Source: Microlunatus capsulatus
Lineage (GTDB): Bacteria > Actinomycetota > Actinomycetes > Propionibacteriales > Propionibacteriaceae
Length of the DNA stretch: 64,000 bases
Direction of reading: 5' to 3'
NCBI RefSeq assembly: GCF_017876495.1
Contig: NZ_JAGIOB010000001.1
Coordinates: 3,348,001-3,412,000 of the forward strand
The notes beneath the pieces were generated by a model that was not told the origin of the DNA, did not search any database, and worked only from the letters and a program-made list of their open reading frames with translations. Below are positions 42,513 to 52,031 of this stretch, one piece after another. A program made the translations under genes and the position numbers. The stretch's first letter is position 1; each line of letters opens with the position of its first letter.

Positions 42513-43727
42513 GTGAGCGGATCGGGCACGGCCGGGGGTCTGGCCCCCGGGCTCCGGCGGCGCGGGCGGTGGCCGCTGGGGCGGCGGGACTTCCTGCGCG
42601 GGGCCGGGATGGCCGGCACCGCCGCGGCGCTCGCGGCCTGCGGGGTGCCCGGCATCCGGGTCACCGACTACACCCCGGTGCCCGACGTCTCCGACACCGA
42701 CAAGACGCTGCGCTGGTCCAACTGGCCCTTCTACATCGACGTGGCCGAGGAGGACGCCGAGGAGCCGACGACGCTGCAGAAGTTCACCGAGCGCACCGGC
42801 ATCGAGGTCGCCTACACCGAGGACGTCAACGACAACGACGAGTACTTCGCGAAGATCCAGCCGCAGCTCACCGGCGGCCAGACCATCGCGGCGGACCTGT
42901 TCGTGGTCACCGACTGGATGGTCGGCAAGCTCATCCGGCTGGGGTTCCTCACCGAGTTCGACCACGCCAACATCCCGAACCTGGCGAACCTGCGCCCGGA
43001 GCTGCGCGAGGTCAGCTTCGACCCCGGCCGGAAGTACTCCATCACCTGGCAGTCCGGGCTGGCGGGGATCGCCGTCAACCCGGCGGCCGCCGGCGGGCGC
43101 GAGGTGACGTCGATGGACCAGCTGCTCACCGACCCGGCGCTGCGGGGCAAGGTCACCCTGCTCACCGAGATGCGCGACACCGTCGGGCTGACGATGATGG
43201 ACCTCGGCTACGACATCGAGGACTTCACCTTCGAGCAGTTCGACCGGGCGATCGCCAAGCTGCAGGACGCCGTCGACTCGGGCCAGATCCGCCGCTTCAC
43301 CGGCAACGACTACGGCTCCGACCTGGCCCAGGGCAACGTCGCCGCCTGCGTCGGCTGGACCGGCGACGTCGTCAGCCTGCAGGCCGACGACCCCGAGCTG
43401 GGCTTCGTCGTCCCCGAGGCCGGCTGCACGATCTGGAGCGACAACTTCGTCGCCCCCATCCGCAGCCCGCGCAAGAAGAACGCCGAGGCGCTGGTCAACC
43501 ACTACTTCGACCCCGAGATCGCGACCCAGTCCGAGGACTGGATCAACTACATCACCCCGGTCACCGGGGTCCGCGAGGCGATGGCCGACTACGACCCCGA
43601 GCTGCTGGAGGACCCGCTGGTGTTCCCCGACGAGCAGACGCTGAGCAAGGCGCAGGTCTTCATGGGCCTGACCGAGGAAGAGGAGAACCGATGCAACCGA
43701 GCCTTCGCGAAGCTGACCGGCGCGTGA
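42513..43727 (+). CDS. Polyamine ABC transporter substrate-binding lipoprotein (PotD type)
   Basis: The 404-residue protein begins with a Tat-lipoprotein signal: Arg24-Arg25 in GRRDFLRGAG and lipobox Cys43 in LAAC. The mature part is PotD/PotF-like, with LRWSNWPFYIDV, FTERTGIEVAYTEDVNDNDEYFAKI, DLFVVTDWMVGKLI and YSITWQSGLAGIAVNP. It should capture putrescine or spermidine outside the membrane and pass it to the two permeases. Tat export of a PotD-like lipoprotein is common in Actinobacteria. GTG 42513 follows GAGGAG. It heads a five-gene run with overlaps or gaps of 7 bp or less. Confidence 0.92.
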   Translation: MSGSGTAGGLAPGLRRRGRWPLGRRDFLRGAGMAGTAAALAACGVPGIRVTDYTPVPDVSDTDKTLRWSNWPFYIDVAEEDAEEPTTLQKFTERTGIEVAYTEDVNDNDEYFAKIQPQLTGGQTIAADLFVVTDWMVGKLIRLGFLTEFDHANIPNLANLRPELREVSFDPGRKYSITWQSGLAGIAVNPAAAGGREVTSMDQLLTDPALRGKVTLLTEMRDTVGLTMMDLGYDIEDFTFEQFDRAIAKLQDAVDSGQIRRFTGNDYGSDLAQGNVAACVGWTGDVVSLQADDPELGFVVPEAGCTIWSDNFVAPIRSPRKKNAEALVNHYFDPEIATQSEDWINYITPVTGVREAMADYDPELLEDPLVFPDEQTLSKAQVFMGLTEEEENRCNRAFAKLTGA

Positions 43728-43734
43728 CCCGCCG

Positions 43735-44886
43735 ATGAGCGCCACCCCGACGCCGGCTGCGGCGGCGCAGGGCGGCAACGGCCTCGACATCCGCGGGCTG
43801 CGCAAGCACTACGGCCCCTTCGCCGCCGTCGACGACATCGACCTCACCGTGCCCGAGGGCAGCTTCTTCGCCCTGCTGGGCCCCTCGGGCTGCGGCAAGA
43901 CGACGACGCTGCGGCTGGTGGCCGGGCTCGAGGAGCCGACGGCCGGCGAGATCCGGATCGGCGGCGCCGACATCGCCCACCTGCGGCCCTACCAGCGGCC
44001 GGTCAACACCGTCTTCCAGAGCTACGCGCTGTTCCCGCACATGACGATCTTCGAGAACGTCGCCTTCGGCCTGCGCCGCCGCAAGGAGAAGGACGTCGAC
44101 GCCCGGGTCAACGAGATGCTCGAGCTGGTCGAGATGCAGCACCTCGCCAAGCGGAGGCCCACCCAGCTCTCCGGCGGCCAGCAGCAGCGGATCGCCGTCG
44201 TCCGGGCCCTGGTCAACAAGCCCAAGGTGCTGCTGCTCGACGAGCCGCTGGGCGCCCTCGACCTCAAGCTCCGCCGCCAGCTGCAGCTGGAGCTCAAGCG
44301 GATCCAGACCGAGGTCGGCATCACCTTCGTCCACGTCACCCACGACCAGGAGGAGGCCATGACCATGGCCGACACCATCGCGGTGCTGAACAAGGGCAGG
44401 GTCGAGCAGGTCGGGGCGCCCGTCGACCTCTACGAGAACCCCCGGACCGCCTTCGTCGCGGGCTTCCTCGGCCAGTCGAACCTGCTGAGCGTCAACGTCG
44501 TCAGCCGGGACGCGAGCACGGTGGTGCTGGACTTCCACGGGGTCCGGCTGACCATGCCGGCGGCGCGGCTGAGCGCCAGCGGCACCGCCGTCGAGGCCGG
44601 GGTCCGGCCCGAGAAGATCACGATGACCGCGCTCGGCGAGGCCCCCGCGGGGACGAACAGCATCGACGGCCAGATCGTCGACGCGTCCTTCATCGGCGTC
44701 TCCACCCAGTACCTGGTGCAGTCCCTCGCCGACCCGGAGGAGGAGCTGACGGTGTTCAGCCAGAACAGCTCGACCGAGATCCGCCGGGTGGGCGACCGGG
44801 TGAGCGTGCACTGGCACCCCGAGCACACCTTCGGGCTGCACGAGGGGGCCTGGATCGAGGCCGACGCCGCGGAGATCGCCTCGTGA
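43735..44886 (+). CDS. Polyamine ABC transporter ATPase (PotA type)
   Basis: The 383-residue ATPase has Walker A GPSGCGKTT, signature LSGGQQQR, Walker B LLLDEPLGALD and the H-loop THDQEEA. A C-terminal TOBE domain follows (about residues 275-375, VEAGVRPEKI). This domain order and the sequence IAHLRPYQRPVNTVFQSYALFPHM are typical of PotA/FbpC-type importers. It powers uptake by the two downstream permeases. The gap to the potD-like gene is 7 bp, and the stop overlaps the next GTG. Confidence 0.94.
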   Translation: MSATPTPAAAAQGGNGLDIRGLRKHYGPFAAVDDIDLTVPEGSFFALLGPSGCGKTTTLRLVAGLEEPTAGEIRIGGADIAHLRPYQRPVNTVFQSYALFPHMTIFENVAFGLRRRKEKDVDARVNEMLELVEMQHLAKRRPTQLSGGQQQRIAVVRALVNKPKVLLLDEPLGALDLKLRRQLQLELKRIQTEVGITFVHVTHDQEEAMTMADTIAVLNKGRVEQVGAPVDLYENPRTAFVAGFLGQSNLLSVNVVSRDASTVVLDFHGVRLTMPAARLSASGTAVEAGVRPEKITMTALGEAPAGTNSIDGQIVDASFIGVSTQYLVQSLADPEEELTVFSQNSSTEIRRVGDRVSVHWHPEHTFGLHEGAWIEADAAEIAS

Positions 44887-45836
44887 GCGTGGCCGGCGCC
44901 CCGGCCGGGCCCGCCCTGGGCCGGGCCGCCGCACCCGAAGCCGGCCCCGGAGGACCGGCGAGCGGCGCCCGCTCCGGACGGCTGACGCCCTACTTCCTGC
45001 TCCTGCCGCTGGGCCTGGCCCTGGTGGTGTTCTTCCTGCTCCCGCTGCTGAGCCAGCTCAACAGCTCGCTGACCTCCGGCGGGCTGGAGGAGGGCTACCG
45101 CTTCGACTGGGCCGTCGGGAACTACGTCGAGGTCTGGCTCGACTACTGGCCGCAGTTCCTGCGCTCGTTCCTCTACGCAGCCGCGGCCACCGTGCTGGCC
45201 CTGCTGATCGCCTACCCGCTGGCCTACACGATCGCCTTCAAGGTCGGCGACGGCTGGCGCCCGGTGCTGCTGGTGCTCATCGTGGCGCCGTTCTTCACCA
45301 GCTTCCTCATCCGCACCCTCGCCTGGACGACGGTGCTGGCCGACGACGGCTGGGTGGTGGCCGCGCTCCGCGGCAGCGGCGTCCTGTTCCTCACCGACGG
45401 CGTCGGCCTGACCACCGACGGCCGGGTGCTGGCCACCCCGCTGGCGGTCATCCTGGGGCTGACCTACAACTTCCTGCCCTTCATGACGCTGCCGCTCTAC
45501 GCGTCGCTGGAGAAGCAGGACCGCTCGCTGCTGCAGGCCTCGGGCGACCTGTACGCCAGCGCCTGGGACGGGTTCTGGAAGATCACCTGGCCGCTGTCGC
45601 TGCCCGGGGTGGTCTCCGGGACGCTGCTCACCTTCATCCCCGCGACCGGGGACTACGTCAACGCCACGTTCCTCGGCTCCATGCGCGAGTCGATGGCGGG
45701 CAACGTCATCGACGCGCTCTTCCTGCGGGTGCGCGACTACAACCACGCGGCCGCGCTCTCGATCTCGCTGATGGTGGCGATCGTCGCCCTCGTCGTCCAC
45801 TACGTGCGCCGCGCCGGTACGGAGGACCTCGTCTGA
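44883..45836 (+). CDS. Polyamine ABC transporter permease (PotB type)
   Basis: The 317-residue protein has six membrane helices and a Pro/Gly/Ala-rich cytoplasmic N-terminus of about 35 residues. The EAA-type coupling loop is LQASGDLYASAWDGFWKITWPLSLPGV. Sequence features such as FFTSFLIRTLAWTTVL and YNFLPFMTLPLYASLEKQDRSL identify the PotB/PotH group. GTG 44883 overlaps the ATPase stop by 4 bp, and its TGA overlaps the ATG of the next permease. Confidence 0.93.
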   Translation: MSVAGAPAGPALGRAAAPEAGPGGPASGARSGRLTPYFLLLPLGLALVVFFLLPLLSQLNSSLTSGGLEEGYRFDWAVGNYVEVWLDYWPQFLRSFLYAAAATVLALLIAYPLAYTIAFKVGDGWRPVLLVLIVAPFFTSFLIRTLAWTTVLADDGWVVAALRGSGVLFLTDGVGLTTDGRVLATPLAVILGLTYNFLPFMTLPLYASLEKQDRSLLQASGDLYASAWDGFWKITWPLSLPGVVSGTLLTFIPATGDYVNATFLGSMRESMAGNVIDALFLRVRDYNHAAALSISLMVAIVALVVHYVRRAGTEDLV

Positions 45837-46702
45837 TGGCTCTGCTCACCCGCCCCGCCACCGAGACCCCGGCCCCGCCCCGCCCGGCCGCGCCGGCCCG
45901 CCGCCGCGGCCGGACCGGCCGCTGGGTCCGCGACCACCTCGTCACGTTCTTCGGGATCGCCGCGCTGGTCTACCTCTTCATCCCGATCGCGGTCGTCGTG
46001 GTGTTCAGCTTCAACGCGCCCGAGGGCTCGTTCAACTACACCTGGAACCGCTTCTCCCTGGACGCGTGGGCCAACCCCTGCAGCGTCGAGGGCCTCTGCG
46101 CCTCGCTCGGGCTCAGCATCAAGATCGCGCTGCTGTCCACGGTGGCGGCCGTGGTCCTCGGCACCCTCGCGGCCTTCGCGCTGGTCCGCCACGAGTTCCG
46201 GGGCAAGGCCCTGGCCAACGTGCTGATCTTCGTCCCGATGGCCACCCCGGAGGTCGTCGCCGGCTCCTCGCTGCTCGTCCTCTTCGTGGGCACGGGCTTC
46301 CCGCTGGGTCAGACGACGATCTTCATCGCCCACACCGTCTTCTGCATGAGCTTCGTCGTGGTGACGGTCAAGGCCCGCCTGGTGGGGCTCGACCCGCGGC
46401 TGGAGCAGGCCGCCCAGGACCTCTACGCCAACCGGTGGCAGACGTTCTGGCGGATCACCTTCCCGCTGATCCTGCCCGGCGTCGTGGCGGCGGCCCTGCT
46501 GTCGTTCTCGCTGTCCTTCGACGACTTCATCATCACGAACTTCAACTCGGGCTCGGAGGTGACGTTCCCGATGTACGTGTGGGGCGCGGCCAAGAAGGCG
46601 CTGCCCCCGCAGATCAACGTCATCGGCACCGCCATGCTGCTGATCGCCCTGGCGGTGACCATCGCCGGCCGGGTGGTCGGGGACCGGCGGGCGGCCCGGT
46701 GA
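45836..46702 (+). CDS. Polyamine ABC transporter permease (PotC type)
   Basis: The 288-residue six-helix protein is the second permease of the importer, with the PotC/PotI-like VVVFSFNAPEGSFNYTW after helix 1, VFVPMATPEVVAGSSLL-type helices and the coupling loop EQAAQDLYANRWQTFWRITFPLILPGV. The mature pore is the PotB-PotC heterodimer. The start shares one base with the previous stop (TGATG) and the stop overlaps the aldehyde dehydrogenase GTG. Confidence 0.93.
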   Translation: MALLTRPATETPAPPRPAAPARRRGRTGRWVRDHLVTFFGIAALVYLFIPIAVVVVFSFNAPEGSFNYTWNRFSLDAWANPCSVEGLCASLGLSIKIALLSTVAAVVLGTLAAFALVRHEFRGKALANVLIFVPMATPEVVAGSSLLVLFVGTGFPLGQTTIFIAHTVFCMSFVVVTVKARLVGLDPRLEQAAQDLYANRWQTFWRITFPLILPGVVAAALLSFSLSFDDFIITNFNSGSEVTFPMYVWGAAKKALPPQINVIGTAMLLIALAVTIAGRVVGDRRAAR

Positions 46703-48213
46703 GCCCGGCCGACGTCTCCGCCGGCGTCCCGACGGGCGGATCGGGGGAGGAGCTCGCCCTCCTCGACCCGGCGACCGGCCGGACCCTGGTCCGCTACCCG
46801 CTGGCCACCGCGGCCGACGTCGACGCCGCCGTGGGCCGGGCGGCCGCCGCCTTCCCCGCCTGGTCGCGGACGACGCCGGGGGAGCGCTCGGACCTGCTGC
46901 ACGCCCTCGCGGCCGAGCTGCGGCGCCGGGCCGACGAGCTGGCGGCGGTGGAGACCGCGCAGACGGGGAAGCCGCTGCGGCTCAGCACGGGCTTCGACGT
47001 CCCGGGCACCATCGACAACACGGCCTTCTTCGCCGGCGCCGCCCGGGTCCTGGAGGCCAGCGCCGCGGGGGAGTACTCCCCGGACCACACCTCGATGACC
47101 CGGCGGGAGCCGCTGGGCGTCATCGGCTCGGTGGCGCCCTGGAACTACCCGCTGCAGATGGCCGGCTGGAAGGTGCTGCCCGCGCTCGCGGCCGGCAACA
47201 CCGTCGTCCTCAAGCCCGCCGAGATCACCCCGCTGACCGCCGTGCTGCTCGCCCGGGCCGCGCGCGCCGTCGGCTTCCCCGACGGCGTCCTCGAGGTCGT
47301 GGCCGGCACGGGCGCCGACGCCGGGAACGCCCTGGTCGGGGACCCCCGGGTGGCCATGGTCTCCTTCACCGGCTCGACCGCCGTCGGCCGGCAGGTGATG
47401 GGCGTCTGCGCCCGGCGCGGTGCCCGGGTGCACCTGGAGCTGGGCGGCAAGGCCCCGATGGTGGTCTTCGACGACGCCGACCTCGAGGCCGCCGTGCACG
47501 GGGCCGTCGCCGGCTCCCTGATCAACACCGGCCAGGACTGCACCGCCGCCACCCGGGCCTACGTCCACCGCTCGCTGCTCGACGCCTTCGTCGAGGGGGT
47601 CGCCGACCTCTACGCCGGCATCGTGCTGGGCGACCCGGCCGACCCGGGCACCGACCTCGGGCCGCTCTCCAGCGCGCGGCACCGGGACAAGGTGCGGGCG
47701 ATGGTCGAGGCGGCCCGGGCCGAGGGGGCCACGGTCCGGGCGGGCGCCCGGCTGCCGGGCGGCGACCTGGCCGACGGTTTCTGGTCCGCGCCGACCCTGG
47801 TCACCGGGGCCGACCAGCGCTCGGCCCTCGTGCAGGAGGAGGTGTTCGGCCCCGTGCTCGCGGTGCTGCCCTTCGACTCCGACGACGAGGGGCTGGCGCT
47901 GGCCGACGACACCCCCTACGGCCTGGCGGCCTCGGCCTGGACCCGCGACCTCGGCCGGGCGCTGCGCGCTTCGGCGGAGCTCCGCGCGGGTACGGTCTGG
48001 GTCAACGACCACATCCCGATCTTCTCCGAGATGCCGCACGGCGGCGTGGGGGCGTCGGGCTTCGGGAAGGACATGTCGGCCTACGCGCTGGCCGAGTACA
48101 GCACCGTCAAGCACGTCGCCCTCGACCGCACCGGGACCGCCCGCAAGGCCTGGCACCGGACGGTGTTCGGCGACCCCGCGGACCGCGGCGCCGACGAGGT
48201 TACCGACGGGTAG
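46699..48213 (+). CDS. Aldehyde dehydrogenase, probably gamma-aminobutyraldehyde dehydrogenase
   Basis: The 504-residue NAD(P)-dependent enzyme has VAPWNYPLQMAGWKVLPALAAGN, the catalytic Glu in HLELGGKAP and catalytic Cys281 in NTGQDCTAATR. IDNTAFFAGAARVLEASAAGEY and GFGKDMSAYALAEYSTVKHV are shared with PatD/PuuC-like enzymes. In putrescine breakdown it would oxidise 4-aminobutyraldehyde, made by the aminotransferase on the other side of the transporter, to GABA. Its GTG overlaps the PotC-type stop, so it is the last gene of the operon. Confidence 0.9.
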   Translation: MSPADVSAGVPTGGSGEELALLDPATGRTLVRYPLATAADVDAAVGRAAAAFPAWSRTTPGERSDLLHALAAELRRRADELAAVETAQTGKPLRLSTGFDVPGTIDNTAFFAGAARVLEASAAGEYSPDHTSMTRREPLGVIGSVAPWNYPLQMAGWKVLPALAAGNTVVLKPAEITPLTAVLLARAARAVGFPDGVLEVVAGTGADAGNALVGDPRVAMVSFTGSTAVGRQVMGVCARRGARVHLELGGKAPMVVFDDADLEAAVHGAVAGSLINTGQDCTAATRAYVHRSLLDAFVEGVADLYAGIVLGDPADPGTDLGPLSSARHRDKVRAMVEAARAEGATVRAGARLPGGDLADGFWSAPTLVTGADQRSALVQEEVFGPVLAVLPFDSDDEGLALADDTPYGLAASAWTRDLGRALRASAELRAGTVWVNDHIPIFSEMPHGGVGASGFGKDMSAYALAEYSTVKHVALDRTGTARKAWHRTVFGDPADRGADEVTDG

Positions 48214-48285
48214 CCCACGGCTTTCCCCGCTTGATCGGCCACGTCACAATCATGTTGCGTGTCCAGCGGGTGACGGCAGCACAAC

Positions 48286-48314
48286 TTGCAGTTCGTCAAT
48301 TCGTCACCTAAGAC
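48286..48314 (+). promoter_or_regulatory. Candidate promoter of the oligopeptide-binding protein gene
   Basis: TTGCAG (48286-48291), 17 bp, then TAAGAC (48309-48314) lie in the 177-bp gap before the ABC transporter genes. They would give a leader of about 70 nt that ends in GGAGGAG. Confidence 0.4.
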
Positions 48315-48390
48315 TTGTCCCCGGCGTGGGTCGGGAACTGACCCACCCTCGACCGCGCACCACGAGAGCGCAACTTCCCGGAGGAGAACC

Positions 48391-50034
48391 ATGCGAGCAC
48401 GAACTCGCGCCATGGCCGCCGCTTCGCTGACCACCCTCGCCCTGCTGGCGACGGCGTGCGGCGGCGGCGGTGGCGACACCACCGACCCGGCCGCGTCCCA
48501 GCCGGCCGGCACGGCCGGCGGTGAGATCTCGATCCAGGGCTGCACCCCGCAGAAGGGGCTGCTCCCCGGTCTGACGAGCGAGACCTGCGGCGGCAACGTC
48601 CTGGACGCCATCAGCGCCAAGCTGGTGCACTACAACACCGAGACCGCGGCGCCCGAGAACGACATCGCCGACAGCATCGAGACCACCGACAACCAGAACT
48701 TCACCGTGAAGCTGAAGTCGGGCTTCAAGTTCTCCGACGGCACCGACGTCAAGGCCAAGAACTTCGTCGACGCGTGGAACTACTCGGCCAACTGCGCCAA
48801 CGGCCAGGACGCCAACTACTTCTTCACCCCCTTCGCCGGCTACGCCGAGATCAACACCGAGGAGTGCAAGGGCGTCGAGGAGTCCGCGACCCTGACCGGC
48901 CTCAAGGTCGTCGACGACGCCACCTTCACGATCCAGACCACCGAGAAGGTCTCGAACCTGCCGGTCCGCCTGGGCTACACCGCGTTCTCCCCGCTGCCGG
49001 ACTCCTTCTTCACCGGTACCGGGGCCAAGGACCAGGAGAAGGCGCCCGTCGGCGCCGGCCCGTTCATGGTCACCGAGAACACCGCGACCAACATCGTGCT
49101 GGAGAAGAACCCGAACTACGGCGGCCAGTACAAGCCGAGCGTCGACAAGGTCAACTACCGGATCTACTCCGACCCGACCGCGGCCTACAACGACCTGCTG
49201 GGCAACCAGCTCGACTACGTCGAGCAGGTCCCCTCCGACCGGCTCGTGGGCGACGCCTACAAGACCGAGCTGGACAACCGCTTCCTCGACCAGCCCGTCG
49301 GCGGCAACACCTGGGTGACCTTCTCGCCCGCCGACGACCAGCTGCAGGCCAAGCCCGAGCTGCGCAAGGCCATCTCGATGGCCATCGACCGGGACCTGAT
49401 CATCAAGCAGATCTTCAACAACTCGGTGCAGAAGGCCGACGGCTGGGTGCCCCCGACCGTCGACGGCTACAAGGCCGGCCAGTGCGGCGAGGCGTGCAAC
49501 TTCGACGCCACCAAGGCCAAGGAGATGTTCACCGCGGCCGGCGGCTACTCCGGCACGCTGACGATGAGCTACAACGCCGACGGCGCCAACAACAAGCAGT
49601 GGAGCGAGGCCGTCGCCAACTCCATCAAGAACACCCTGGGCATCGAGGTCGTCGCCACCCCGGTCGTCGACTTCGCGACCTACAACAACAAGCTCGAGAA
49701 CGACGAGATCAAGGGCATCTTCCGCAACGCGTGGCAGCAGGACTACCCCTCGATCGAGAACTTCCTCGCGCCGATCTACGGCAGCAACGCCGACTCGAAC
49801 TACGCCCGCTACAAGAGCGACAAGTTCGACAGCGAGCTGGCGCAGGCCGCGGCCGCCCCGAACGTCGAGGAGGCCAACACCCTGTACCAGCAGGCGGAGG
49901 CCACCCTGGCCGCGGACTTCCCGACCGCGCCGCTGTGGAACCGGTCCTTCCAGGCCGGCTACTCCACCAACGTCACCAACGTGAAGATGAACGCCTTCGG
50001 GGTCGTCGACCTCACCGCGATCCAGCACGTGTGA
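48391..50034 (+). CDS. Oligopeptide ABC transporter substrate-binding lipoprotein
   Basis: The 547-residue lipoprotein has a signal peptide and lipobox LATAC (Cys23). The SBP_bac_5 fold is seen in LKSGFKFSDGTDVKAKNFVDAWNYS, LRKAISMAIDRDLIIKQIF and QQDYPSIENFLAPIYGS. The WQQDYP motif and four cysteines in mature sequence resemble the DppA/OppA subgroup of Actinobacteria. It delivers peptides to the permeases encoded next. GGAGGAG is well placed before ATG 48391. Strong hairpins follow, a common way to express the binding protein more than the membrane parts. Confidence 0.93.
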   Translation: MRARTRAMAAASLTTLALLATACGGGGGDTTDPAASQPAGTAGGEISIQGCTPQKGLLPGLTSETCGGNVLDAISAKLVHYNTETAAPENDIADSIETTDNQNFTVKLKSGFKFSDGTDVKAKNFVDAWNYSANCANGQDANYFFTPFAGYAEINTEECKGVEESATLTGLKVVDDATFTIQTTEKVSNLPVRLGYTAFSPLPDSFFTGTGAKDQEKAPVGAGPFMVTENTATNIVLEKNPNYGGQYKPSVDKVNYRIYSDPTAAYNDLLGNQLDYVEQVPSDRLVGDAYKTELDNRFLDQPVGGNTWVTFSPADDQLQAKPELRKAISMAIDRDLIIKQIFNNSVQKADGWVPPTVDGYKAGQCGEACNFDATKAKEMFTAAGGYSGTLTMSYNADGANNKQWSEAVANSIKNTLGIEVVATPVVDFATYNNKLENDEIKGIFRNAWQQDYPSIENFLAPIYGSNADSNYARYKSDKFDSELAQAAAAPNVEEANTLYQQAEATLAADFPTAPLWNRSFQAGYSTNVTNVKMNAFGVVDLTAIQHV

Positions 50035-50043
50035 CCTGAGGTC

Positions 50044-50096
50044 GAGGGGGTCGGCGCTCGTCGCCGGCCCCCTCACCCCTGCTCGGGGGCGAGCAG
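50044..50096 (+). terminator. Twin hairpins between binding-protein and permease genes
   Basis: A 13-bp stem with one G-T pair (50044-50056 with 50062-50074) is followed by a 7-bp stem with a 4-nt loop (50079-50085 with 50090-50096). They probably attenuate read-through into the permease genes or stabilise the upstream message. Confidence 0.6.
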
Positions 50097-50126
50097 GGCG
50101 GCAGGGGCGCGGCGCGCCCCGTCTTC

Positions 50127-50132
50127 TACGCT
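50127..50132 (+). promoter_or_regulatory. Possible -10 box (TACGCT) before the first permease gene
   Basis: TACGCT lies 21 nt before ATG 50154, with GAGGGGAG between them as ribosome binding site. No good -35 is visible. Confidence 0.3.
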
Positions 50133-50153
50133 GAAAGCGACGAGGGGAGACCC

Positions 50154-51074
50154 ATGGGCAAGTTCATCATCCGGCGTCTGCTGCAGATGATCCCCGTAGC
50201 GCTCGGGACGACGTTCCTCATCTTCGCGATGGTGTTCGCGACCGGCGACCCCCTCTCGGGGCGGTGCGGCGAGCGGCCGTGCTCCCCGGCCTACGCGCAG
50301 GCCTTCACCGCCGAGTACCACCTCGACCAGCCCCTGGTGGTGCAGTACGGCTTCTACATGGGCAAGCTCCTCCAGGGCGACCTCGGCACCAACTTCTTCG
50401 GCAACCGCGTCGCCGACGAGCTGCTCCAGCGCTACCCGACCACCATCACGCTGGCCCTGATGGCCGTGGCCTTCGAGCTCGTGGTGGGCGTGGTCGCCGG
50501 TGTGCTGACCGGCATCCGCCGCGGCGGCTTCCTCGACAACCTGGTGCTGGTCAGCACCCTGGTCGTCATCTCCATCCCGATCTTCGTCATCGGCGCCCTG
50601 GCCCAGCTGGTGTTCGGCGTCCAGCTCGGCTGGTTCCCGATCACCGCCACCCAGGGCACCGTCGGGCAGCTGGTGCTGCCCGCCCTGGTGCTCGGCTCGA
50701 CGTCGGTGGCCTACGTGGCCCGGCTGACCCGCGGCAACGTCGCGGAGAACCTCCGCTCGGACTACGTCCGGACCGCCCGGGCCAAGGGCCTCACCCAGGG
50801 CCGGATCGTCGGCGTGCACACGCTGCGCAACTCCCTGATCCCGGTGATCACGTTCGTCGGCGCCGACCTCGGCGCCCTGATGGGCGGGGCGATCGTCACC
50901 GAGCGGATCTTCAACATCAACGGCGTCGGCGGGTTCATCTTCCGCAGCATCGCCCAGCGCGACGGCACCTCCGTCGTCGGGGCGGTGACCGTGCTGGTCG
51001 TGATCTTCCTGCTGGCCAACCTGCTCGTCGACATCCTGTACGGCGTCCTGGACCCGAGGATCAGCAATGACTGA
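50154..51074 (+). CDS. Oligopeptide ABC transporter permease (DppB/OppB type)
   Basis: The 306-residue protein has six helices and the family start FIIRRLLQMIPVALGTTFLIF, the periplasmic DPLSGRCGERPCSPAYAQAFTAEYHLDQPLVVQYGFY loop and the coupling motif DYVRTARAKGLTQGRIVGVHTLRNSLIPVI. It forms one half of the peptide channel. It overlaps the next gene by 8 bp. Confidence 0.94.
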   Translation: MGKFIIRRLLQMIPVALGTTFLIFAMVFATGDPLSGRCGERPCSPAYAQAFTAEYHLDQPLVVQYGFYMGKLLQGDLGTNFFGNRVADELLQRYPTTITLALMAVAFELVVGVVAGVLTGIRRGGFLDNLVLVSTLVVISIPIFVIGALAQLVFGVQLGWFPITATQGTVGQLVLPALVLGSTSVAYVARLTRGNVAENLRSDYVRTARAKGLTQGRIVGVHTLRNSLIPVITFVGADLGALMGGAIVTERIFNINGVGGFIFRSIAQRDGTSVVGAVTVLVVIFLLANLLVDILYGVLDPRISND

Positions 51075-52017
51075 CGTGAGCGTGAGCGGCGCCGGCGGAC
51101 CGGCGCAGGAGGCCGCCGCCGTGCAGCCGGGCGGTGCCGTCCGCGGCCGCTCCCTGTGGGCGAGCGCGTGGGGCGAGCTGCGCCGGAACCCGCTGTTCTG
51201 GGTGGCCGCCGCGCTGATCCTCGTCTTCGTCGTCATGGCGGTCGTGCCGCAGGTCTTCACCTCGACCGACCCGACCAGCGCCGACCTCAACCGCGCCCGC
51301 GAGAAGCCCTCGCTGGGCGGCGGGCTGTTCGGCTACGACAGCCAGGGCTACGACGTGTACGCCCGGACCATCCACGGCGCCCGGGCCTCGATCCTCGTCG
51401 GCGTGCTGTCGACGCTGGCCACGACGCTGCTCGGCGGTGCCGTCGGCCTCGTCGCCGGCTACCGCGGCGGCTGGCTGGACGCGCTGTTGCAGCGCGTGGG
51501 CGAGATCTTCTTCGCCCTGCCCCTGCTGCTCGGCGGGATCCTCTTCCTCTTCACCTTCCCCAACGACCTCGACACCCCGCTGATCCTGCAGGTGCTGAAG
51601 ATCGTCGCCTTCATCGCGCTGCTGGGCTGGCCGAACATCGCCCGGCTGATGCGCTCCAGCGTGCTGCAGGTGAAGCCGAACGACTACGTGCAGGCGGCCC
51701 GGGCGCTGGGGGCCAGCAACGGCCGGATCATCTTCCGGCACATCCTGCCCAACGCCCTCGCCCCGGTGATCATCGTGTCGACGATCAACCTCGGCGTGTA
51801 CATCGCGGCCGAGGCGACCCTGTCGTTCCTCGGCATCGGGCTGCAGCCGCCGGCCATCTCCTGGGGCACCGCGATCTCCGACGCGTCGGCGATCGGCCTC
51901 ATCCGGGTGGCGCCGCACATGCTGCTGTTCCCCAGCATCTTCCTGTCCCTGACCGTCCTCGCCTTCATCATGCTGGGCGACGCGGTCCGGGACGCCCTCG
52001 ACCCCAAGCTCCGCTGA
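51067..52017 (+). CDS. Oligopeptide ABC transporter permease (DppC/OppC type)
   Basis: The 316-residue second permease has the N-terminal ELRRNPLFWVAAALILVFVVMAVVPQVF helix, LFGYDSQGYDVYARTIHGARASILVG, typical of OppC, and the coupling loop DYVQAARALGASNGRIIFRHILPNALAPVI. It ends with the conserved GDAVRDALDPKLR. It overlaps the DppB-type gene by 8 bp and is followed by the two ATPase genes. Confidence 0.94.
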   Translation: MTDVSVSGAGGPAQEAAAVQPGGAVRGRSLWASAWGELRRNPLFWVAAALILVFVVMAVVPQVFTSTDPTSADLNRAREKPSLGGGLFGYDSQGYDVYARTIHGARASILVGVLSTLATTLLGGAVGLVAGYRGGWLDALLQRVGEIFFALPLLLGGILFLFTFPNDLDTPLILQVLKIVAFIALLGWPNIARLMRSSVLQVKPNDYVQAARALGASNGRIIFRHILPNALAPVIIVSTINLGVYIAAEATLSFLGIGLQPPAISWGTAISDASAIGLIRVAPHMLLFPSIFLSLTVLAFIMLGDAVRDALDPKLR

Positions 52018-52031
52018 GAAACGAGGCACCC

